Source of the DNA: CAZGMC01 sp964526565
Lineage (GTDB): Bacteria; Pseudomonadota; Alphaproteobacteria; DSM-16000; Inquilinaceae
Reading direction: 5' to 3'
Length of the DNA stretch: 19,231 bases
Assembly: GCA_964526565.1 (NCBI GenBank)
Contig: CAZGMC010000081.1
Location: 1-19,231, forward strand
Each line of letters begins with the position of its first letter. Positions within the stretch are counted from its first letter, which is position 1. This document shows, piece by piece, positions 14,318 through 19,231 of the stretch. The notes under the pieces were generated by a model, which was given only the letters and a program-made list of their open reading frames with translations, did not search any database and was not told the origin of the DNA. Both the position numbers and the translations under genes were made by a program.

Positions 14318-15481
14318 TCATGGCCGAGCGCCGGCAGGCCGGGCCGCGAACAGGACCGCGAGGGCCAGCGGCGGAGCCGAGGCGATCAGGAAAGCGACCG
14401 TCGCTCCGGAGAATTCGATGAGCGGTCCCGCCACCGCCGGACCCAGGGCGCTTCCCGCAGCGAGACCGAGGAGCGCCGCCGTGAAGCCGAGCGAGCCGCG
14501 GCCCGGAAACAGCCTGAGGCTCCAGAACGAGAAGATCGCACTGATCGTCATCACCCCCGCACCGTGCAGTCCGGCGGAGGCGAGGACGGCCGGCCACGAG
14601 CCCGGCGCCAGGGCGACCAGGGCGAGCGAGACGGCGATCGCGGCGAAGATCGTGCCGAGCAGCGGCGCGAGGCCGGTGCGCGCCTCGATCCATCCGGTCG
14701 CGAGCCCGACGAGGCCGCAGACGCCGTAGCCGAGGAAGATCACGGCCGAGGCGGCCGCGTCCGGCAGGCCGGCGAGGCCACCGGCGGCGACGACCCGGTC
14801 GGCGGCGAAGGAAAGATAGACCGCATTCGCCGCCCCGAAGCAGAGTGCTGCGCCATAGAGCGGCACCGCCTCGCGACAGAGGAGGGCAGGTGCGGCAAGC
14901 GTGTTGGCCGGAGCCCGGGCCCGACCACCCGGCATGCCGACACAGGCCGCGATTGCCGCAGCGAGACCGGCGAGCGCGAAGGCGCTCCACGCCCCGCGCC
15001 AGTCGAGTGTGCCGAAGGTGACGCCGAGCGCCAGCGCGCCCGCCGCCGCGACGCCCACCGCCGTACCGGTGGAAACGGCGGACAGCGCCCCGGCGCGGGC
15101 CTCGACGGGCACCACGCGCTCGGCCGCGTCGTTGAAGGGCGACCAGCAGAAGCCGGCGCTCGCCCCCGCCAGCGCGATGCCCACCGCGAGCAGCGCGTTG
15201 CCCGAGGCCGCCGCCACCGCCGCGAACCCTGCCGTGGCAGACAGCGCCCCCGCCACCACCGGCGCGCGCTGGCCGACCCGCTTGCCGAGCCAGGCCGCCA
15301 ACGGCAGCGCCAGGAGAAAAGCGAAAAAGCCGGCGCTGGCGAGGAAGCCGGCCAGCGTCGTCGACAGCGCGAAGTCCTGCCGAAACGTGGGCAGGAAGAG
15401 GCCGAAGCCCATCCGCGCCGGCCCGAAGGCGACCGCCGTGGCAATGAAGCCGGCCGACGCCAGCCGTGCGGTCGGCGTCAT
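14318..15481 (-). CDS. MFS transporter
   Basis: A 387-residue integral membrane protein with about 12 hydrophobic segments, typical of the major facilitator superfamily. The N-terminus (FGPARMGFGLFLPTFRQDF) and the loop 2-3 region (WLGKRVGQRAP) match MFS motif A positions. Substrate is unknown; drug or metabolite export is possible. The ATG at 15481 overlaps the stop of a tiny upstream ORF in an ATGA arrangement. The only good Shine-Dalgarno site (AGGAG, 15524-15528) is 42 bases away, ahead of that ORF. Translation is therefore probably coupled. Two perfect 15-bp repeats lie between that site and the start codon. Confidence 0.9.
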   Translation of the reverse strand: MTPTARLASAGFIATAVAFGPARMGFGLFLPTFRQDFALSTTLAGFLASAGFFAFLLALPLAAWLGKRVGQRAPVVAGALSATAGFAAVAAASGNALLAVGIALAGASAGFCWSPFNDAAERVVPVEARAGALSAVSTGTAVGVAAAGALALGVTFGTLDWRGAWSAFALAGLAAAIAACVGMPGGRARAPANTLAAPALLCREAVPLYGAALCFGAANAVYLSFAADRVVAAGGLAGLPDAAASAVIFLGYGVCGLVGLATGWIEARTGLAPLLGTIFAAIAVSLALVALAPGSWPAVLASAGLHGAGVMTISAIFSFWSLRLFPGRGSLGFTAALLGLAAGSALGPAVAGPLIEFSGATVAFLIASAPPLALAVLFAARPAGARP

Positions 15482-15513
15482 GGATGTACGTGTCTCATGG
15501 GTACCTGTCTCAT
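15478..15513 (-). CDS. Possible 11-codon upstream ORF coupled to the MFS gene
   Basis: The ATG at 15513 is ten bases from AGGAG (15524-15528) and opens an 11-residue reading frame, MRQVPMRHVHP, whose TGA overlaps the MFS start as ATGA. The same frame is also open from an ATG at 15561 that overlaps the helicase-remnant stop as TAATG, giving 27 codons. The 15-bp repeats encode the repeated MRQVP. This may be a translational coupler or just a relic of the original MFS start; peptide function is not implied. Confidence 0.4.
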   Translation of the reverse strand: MRQVPMRHVHP

Positions 15514-15520
15514 GGGTACC
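15491..15520 (-). repeat. 15-bp tandem repeat at the MFS start region
   Basis: Two perfect copies of TGTCTCATGGGTACC (plus strand) are flanked by degenerate partial units. On the minus, coding strand the unit reads ATGAGACAGGTACCC, so each carries an ATG. The upstream flank keeps the AGGAGACAGGTACCC version, with a real Shine-Dalgarno site. The unit nearest the MFS gene is 17 bases long from ATG to ATG, a 2-base insertion that shifts the frame and creates the ATGA junction. Confidence 0.85.
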
Positions 15521-15560
15521 TGTCTCCTGGGGGCGTCTCGGCGGCTGCCGGTGACGCTCA

Positions 15561-15968
15561 TTACGTCGTCCCGGCTCGTGGACAGCGGCCTCGGGGCCTC
15601 AGGGCCGGGGCGGGATCCACGTGCGCGCCGTCGTTGAAATGCACCCGTCCGACCAGGTTCCAGCCGGGTTTCAGCGTCCTGAGGAGGGCCTGCAGGTCGA
15701 TGGCCGCCGGCCCATCCGGGGACGCGCTTGAGGCGTGCAGGCAGACCGCGCCGACATAGCGGGCCGCGAAGTCGCGCCACCAGACGAACACCGGCGGCAG
15801 GGCCTGTCCGATCTCACCGGCGCCGAGCCGCACCAGTCCGTATCCGGTGCCGCCGGCAAAGGCCTCGGCAAGCCGCGCCGCCACGTCGTCGCCCAAAGCG
15901 GGCGCGTCCTCGGCGGGGTCGAGCAGAAGGTGTCCGTGCGGCGTCAGGCGCAGGCCAAGGCGGGGCAT
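15561..15968 (-). pseudogene. Truncated N-terminal remnant of a SNF2-family helicase-like protein
   Basis: The frame encodes 135 residues from an ATG at 15968, with GGAGAG a rather distant 12 bases upstream. Residues 1-75 (PRLGLRLTPHGHLLLDP, then LPPVFVWWRDFAARYVGA) match my memory of the N-terminus of a large SNF2-type DEAD/DEAH helicase common in alphaproteobacteria. Residues 102-112 (GWNLVGRVHFN) match a segment that normally lies further along, implying an internal deletion. The protein then ends in an unrelated basic tail at a TAA overlapping the next ATG (TAATG). The helicase motor domains, normally hundreds of residues, are missing. I call it a deletion remnant; expression of the short product cannot be excluded. 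Confidence 0.6.
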
Positions 15969-16215
15969 GGTCGGCGGAGGCTCTCCAGGCAACTCCAGTG
16001 ATGATCATGTCGACACTGCCGGGGCGCTGCGCCGGCGGCAACCCCCCATGTTGGCGCCCTGTCGGCCCCATGTCGGGTTTCGCGGCGCTGGTCCAACCGG
16101 TGGAATTTGCCCAACCTGCGGATTCATTCGCTTGCGCTTGAATGGATTTCCCGGCATGGTCGGCACCGAAAAAGGTTGCAATCCTTTCTAGGAAACCCTT
16201 GAAGAGGGAAATCCG

Positions 16216-17481
16216 ATGAGCCAGACGTACGATATCGTGCAGACCACCTTCCTGCTCAGCCTGGCCGCCAACGGGGCGTCGAGCATCGCCGGCACGCAGG
16301 ACCAGTTGCAGGGCTATCTGGAGGCCTACCTGAACGGCGGGACCGATCCGATCGGTCAGCCCTTCGGGGGCTTCTTTCCGCAGATGAACCCGAGCCTGGC
16401 GGGCGGCGACTGGACAGTCGTGTGGGGTCCCCGCGTGTTCTCGGTCCTGCCGAACGCGCAGCGCTTTGCCACCAACGCCATGTACGTGGCCCACAGCGCC
16501 GCGCTGTCGACCCATGTCGTGGCCATCGCCGCCACCAACCCGAAGTCGATCTACGACTGGGTGGTGGAGGACGGTGACGTGCTTGCCGCCTATCAGGCGC
16601 GCTGGCCGTTCAGCGTGCCGTTCCGCGCCCACGCCCACCTCCCCCTGCCCGGTTGGATCCCGGCGGTGTCGGCGGCCACGGCGATCGGCGTCAGCCACCT
16701 GCTCAGCGAGCCGGCCATGATCGATCCCGAGAACGGCTCCCTGCAGACGTTCCTGACCCATGCGGCCGCGCCGGACGCGACGCTGATCGTCTGCGGCCAC
16801 AGCCTGGCCGGCGCCCTGTCGCCGACCACTGCCCTGTATCTCTGTCCCGACCCGGCGCGGAGCGGCTGGAAGGCCGTGCACGTGCTGCCGACGGCCGGCG
16901 CCTCCCCCGGCAATGACGGCTTCGCCAAGCGCTTCGACGCCGCCTTCCCGCCGACGCCGGCCGGTGTCAACGCACCCTACGGCACCTGGAACGTCGACTA
17001 CGCCAATGCCCGGGATGTCGTGCCGCATGCCTGGAACCAGCTCGACGAGGTGATCGGTGCGCCGGATGCGTCGGGCAATTATCCGTCGATCTACGGCGTC
17101 CTGAATGCCGGCCTGGGCAAAAAGATCACGGGCGCCATCAATTTTGCCAGGACCCTCGCCTTCGACGGTCATTACATGAACGTGTCCCAGACCAAGTTCA
17201 CCGCGGACTGGGGGCACTGGGTCTGGACGCAGAACCCGGACGGCAGCTGGCAGTACCCGCCGGCGTGGCAGCCGATGCCGACCTATACGGATGCGACTCC
17301 CGCCGCGGCCGACGACCTCGCCGCCCTGATCGAGGCCACCCACATCGACCAGTACATGAACTTCTTCGGTGTCGCGGCGCCGCCGCGCATGGCCATCGAC
17401 CAGGCCTCCGCCACGGCCGCCGAGACCCGCCGCCGGGCCATCGTGGCCGCGGCCCAGGCCGAGATCCAGGCGGCGGAGTAG
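16216..17481 (+). CDS. Lipase class 3-like alpha/beta hydrolase
   Basis: A 421-residue putative esterase or lipase. The ATG at 16216 has AGAGGGAA seven bases upstream. The nucleophile elbow is GHSLAGAL at residues 194-201, giving catalytic Ser196. The usual class 3 form is GHSLGGAL, so one glycine is replaced by alanine. Asp267 in NARDVVPHAW and His376 near the C-terminus are plausible triad partners by position. No signal peptide is apparent, so a cytosolic or non-classically exported enzyme is likely. The C-terminus is a helical alanine- and arginine-rich tail. Substrate is unknown. A near-perfect inverted-repeat structure begins at its stop codon. The short gap upstream (15969-16215) contains no gene I can support. 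Confidence 0.85.
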   Translation: MSQTYDIVQTTFLLSLAANGASSIAGTQDQLQGYLEAYLNGGTDPIGQPFGGFFPQMNPSLAGGDWTVVWGPRVFSVLPNAQRFATNAMYVAHSAALSTHVVAIAATNPKSIYDWVVEDGDVLAAYQARWPFSVPFRAHAHLPLPGWIPAVSAATAIGVSHLLSEPAMIDPENGSLQTFLTHAAAPDATLIVCGHSLAGALSPTTALYLCPDPARSGWKAVHVLPTAGASPGNDGFAKRFDAAFPPTPAGVNAPYGTWNVDYANARDVVPHAWNQLDEVIGAPDASGNYPSIYGVLNAGLGKKITGAINFARTLAFDGHYMNVSQTKFTADWGHWVWTQNPDGSWQYPPAWQPMPTYTDATPAAADDLAALIEATHIDQYMNFFGVAAPPRMAIDQASATAAETRRRAIVAAAQAEIQAAE

Positions 17482-17561
17482 GAGACAGGCCCGGCCTTGC
17501 CGTCAGGGTATTGCCAGCCCCCGGCAGGAAACGGTGACTCCGGCACGCGCTGCCTGTCTCC
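17481..17561. other. 10-bp inverted repeat enclosing a 61-base structured interval
   Basis: GGAGACAGGC (17481-17490) and GCCTGTCTCC (17552-17561) are perfect inverted repeats. The enclosed 61 bases contain further pairing potential, with GCCG and CGGC segments near 17498 and 17521. The left arm overlaps the last base of the lipase stop codon. It could be a transcript end, a small structured RNA or a remnant of a mobile element. It has no U-tract and fits no riboswitch class I can name. The remainder of the gap, 17562-17837, holds no gene I can support. Confidence 0.5.
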
Positions 17562-17837
17562 GTTACAGCTCGAGCTCCCATGAGCAACGCAATCGAAGCC
17601 TGCTCCGTCTTGTTAGAGACCTCGGGCTGCGGCTCGCCGCGCACTGCCGGTGCCGTCGCCTGCCGCGTCGGCGGCCTGTAATCCGTAGAGGCGATCCGCG
17701 CCGACACCGAGCTGTGCGGCGAGCTCCATCTGCGCGGCAACGTGGCCGCTGCCGGCTGCGCTCATTCCACTGGAACGGCGGCGCCGTGTGCGGTACAGTG
17801 ACGTTCTGGATTGCAAACACGTTCAGGAACACAGCCG

Positions 17838-19142
17838 ATGGCAGGCACGACGGTCCGGCTGGTCTCGTTTCTCGGTCTGGGCGGCAAGGACGGCTACCTG
17901 CCGGCCGAGTATTTCCTGCCCGGCACGGGCGACGACGGCGCAGGCGATGAAGGCGGGGGCGATGAAGGCGGGGGCGATGAAGGCGGGGGCGATCACAGGC
18001 GGATCATCGCTACGCCGTTCCTGGCACGGGCCCTGGCGGAGCTGCTCGACGCCGCGGCGGTGACCGTCGTCTGCACGCAGGAGGCGTACGACAAGAACGG
18101 CGAGGCCCTGGCCGCGGCGCTGCAGGAGGCCGGGCGGCCGGCGCCGGTGTTCCGCATCATCCCGTCCGGCGGCGCGCCCGACGAGCTGTGGGAGCAGTTC
18201 GAGACCCTGCGCACGGCACTGGCCTCAGCACCGGGTGAGGCGCTGGCGCTGGACATCACCCACGGGTTCCGTGCCCAGCCGTTCTTTGCCGCGGCGGTGG
18301 TCGCCTTTGCCCGCGCCGCCGATCCGGCCGCGCCGCCGCTGCGCGTGTTCTACGGCGCCTTCGAGGATCGGCACCGCCACGGCGGCCGCACCCCGATCTG
18401 GGATCTGACCCCGTTCATCGAGACGGTCGACTGGGCGCGCAACGTGGCGCTGTTCCTGTCCACCGGCCGCGCCGCGCCGGTCGCCGACGACACCGAGCGG
18501 CTGGGCCGCGCCCTGCGGCGCGACTGGGCGGCCAGCCGGCAGGGGCTGCCGCCGCAGCTCGACCGTCTGGGGCGGGCGCTGCGGACCTTCGGCGACGACC
18601 TGGAAACGGTGCGCACCGGCAGCCTGCTGCTCGGCGGCTTCGGCCGCGACGGGCGGCAGCGGGCGGAGCCGACCGGCGCGGCGCTGCACCGGGCGGTGGC
18701 GGCGGCGCGCGCCGACGTGGCCGGGCTGCCGCCGCTCGCCGCCATCCTCGATCGCGTCGAGGCGGCGGTCGTGCCGCTGGCCGCCGCGCCGGCCGACCTG
18801 GCCGGACCCGAGGGCCAGCGGGCGCTGGCGGCGCTGGCGCGGCTGTACCTGCACTACGGCCGCTACTCCGAGGCGGCGGCCACCGTGCGCGAAGGCTGGG
18901 TCAGCCGCCACGGCGCCGGCGATGCGGCGAGGCCGGGCAGCCCCGGCTGCACGCGCGAGGCGCGCGCCCAGGCCGAGGCCGCCTGGCTGGCCGAGGACGA
19001 CCGGCGCGGGCGGGCCATCGCCGGCGTACGCAACGACATCCAGCATGCCGGCTTGAACGCCGATCCCCGCCCCGCCGCCAGCCTGCGCGAGCAGATCGGC
19101 CGCCTGGTGGAGGAATTTGCCGCCGAGGCCGAGGCTGGGTGA
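17838..19142 (+). CDS. CRISPR-associated DxTHG (TM1812/Csx1-Csm6-like) CARF-HEPN ribonuclease
   Basis: A 434-residue protein. The ATG at 17838 has AGGAA eight bases upstream. The N-terminal part is a CARF domain of the TM1812/Csx family: VRLVSFLGLGG (6-16), a TxxAYDKNG segment (80-88), PSGGAPDELWEQFE (109-122), the diagnostic DITHG at 139-143, VFYGAFE (170-176) and TPIWDLTPFIE (185-195). The C-terminal region fits a HEPN ribonuclease, with GWVSRHG near 353 and the RxxxxH motif at Arg398-His403 (RNDIQH). In type III CRISPR systems such proteins bind cyclic oligoadenylate through CARF and cleave RNA through HEPN. No cas gene or array lies in this window. Residues 37-51 are an inserted acidic-glycine repeat. 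Confidence 0.88.
   Translation: MAGTTVRLVSFLGLGGKDGYLPAEYFLPGTGDDGAGDEGGGDEGGGDEGGGDHRRIIATPFLARALAELLDAAAVTVVCTQEAYDKNGEALAAALQEAGRPAPVFRIIPSGGAPDELWEQFETLRTALASAPGEALALDITHGFRAQPFFAAAVVAFARAADPAAPPLRVFYGAFEDRHRHGGRTPIWDLTPFIETVDWARNVALFLSTGRAAPVADDTERLGRALRRDWAASRQGLPPQLDRLGRALRTFGDDLETVRTGSLLLGGFGRDGRQRAEPTGAALHRAVAAARADVAGLPPLAAILDRVEAAVVPLAAAPADLAGPEGQRALAALARLYLHYGRYSEAAATVREGWVSRHGAGDAARPGSPGCTREARAQAEAAWLAEDDRRGRAIAGVRNDIQHAGLNADPRPAASLREQIGRLVEEFAAEAEAG
17946..17990 (+). repeat. 15-bp tandem repeat, three units, inside the CARF-HEPN gene
   Basis: Three perfect copies of GATGAAGGCGGGGGC occur in frame, encoding DEGGG three times (residues 37-51). Similar acidic-glycine residues precede them. 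The segment lies between the first strand-loop of the CARF domain and the helix starting HRRIIATPF, where family members usually have a loop. It would form a flexible, negatively charged insertion. Confidence 0.93.
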
Positions 19143-19231
19143 TGCGCGCGGCCCTGCTTTCAACCCTGCAGGGGCGGCACCGGTTCCTCCCTTCAGCACC
19201 CCCATCCTAACCCAGTCCGAAAAGACAAGGC

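Noticed and set aside
15814..17343. A 509-codon minus-strand frame opposite the lipase-like gene.
   Set aside because: The composition is arginine- and glycine-rich, as expected for a GC-driven shadow. The plus strand has the start signals and the GHSLAGA motif.
17613..17816. A 67-codon minus-strand ORF upstream of the CARF-HEPN gene, with a helical-looking middle part.
   Set aside because: There is no Shine-Dalgarno site and no recognisable domain, and it would cover the likely promoter of the gene at 17838. A degraded fragment remains possible.
17946..17990. A CRISPR array next to the CRISPR-associated gene.
   Set aside because: The units are 15 bases, contiguous and without spacers, and they read in frame within the coding sequence. 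They are a tandem repeat, not a CRISPR array.

Overview
This 19.2 kb window is GC-rich chromosomal DNA. Its gene families (a PlcP-type phospholipase C with a GT4 lipid glycosyltransferase, PmbA/TldE, a CNNM/CorC protein linked to aroB) suggest an alphaproteobacterium, perhaps of the Rhodospirillales type. That placement is inference; no rRNA or other marker gene is present. About fifteen genes look intact, and two gene remnants are present. I see no tRNA, rRNA, transposase, integrase or CRISPR array.

Layout, left to right. A 15-bp tandem repeat (1-70) lies just downstream of a minus-strand chemoreceptor with a zinc-binding CZB domain (98-1723). A plus-strand pair follows: an aldo/keto reductase (1997-2830) and a protein-L-isoaspartate methyltransferase with a signal peptide (2851-3903). 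A ten-unit 15-bp repeat is embedded in the N-terminus of the methyltransferase. Next comes a lipid-remodelling cluster: a GT4 glycosyltransferase (3908-4906) and a PlcP-like metallophosphoesterase (4996-5799) on the minus strand, with a diacylglycerol-kinase-family gene (5981-6901) divergent from them. PlcP would release diacylglycerol from phospholipid, the glycosyltransferase would build a glycolipid on it, and the kinase could return it to phosphatidic acid. Then come pmbA/tldE (6926-8269), an unknown gene (8636-9034) and a CNNM/CorC-family protein (9053-10351).

From about 10640 to 11760 the base composition turns AT-richer. This small island carries a two-TM membrane protein and a ribbon-helix-helix regulator. 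It separates the CNNM gene from aroB (11981-13075). A decayed second copy of the CNNM 5' end lies directly behind aroB, so an ancestral aroB-CNNM linkage may have been split. To the right are an unknown gene (13631-14239), an MFS transporter (14318-15481) and a truncated SNF2-helicase-like remnant (15561-15968). The transporter start is joined to a tiny upstream ORF through another 15-bp repeat. The window ends with a class-3-lipase-like hydrolase (16216-17481) and a CARF-HEPN protein of the CRISPR-associated DxTHG/TM1812 family (17838-19142), which carries a fourth 15-bp repeat in its coding sequence.

The most unusual overall pattern is four independent tandem repeats, all with a 15-bp period and different sequences. 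Three lie at or near the 5' end of a gene. The first is a candidate for the same position, in a gene beyond the left edge. Being multiples of three, they can change copy number without breaking a reading frame.
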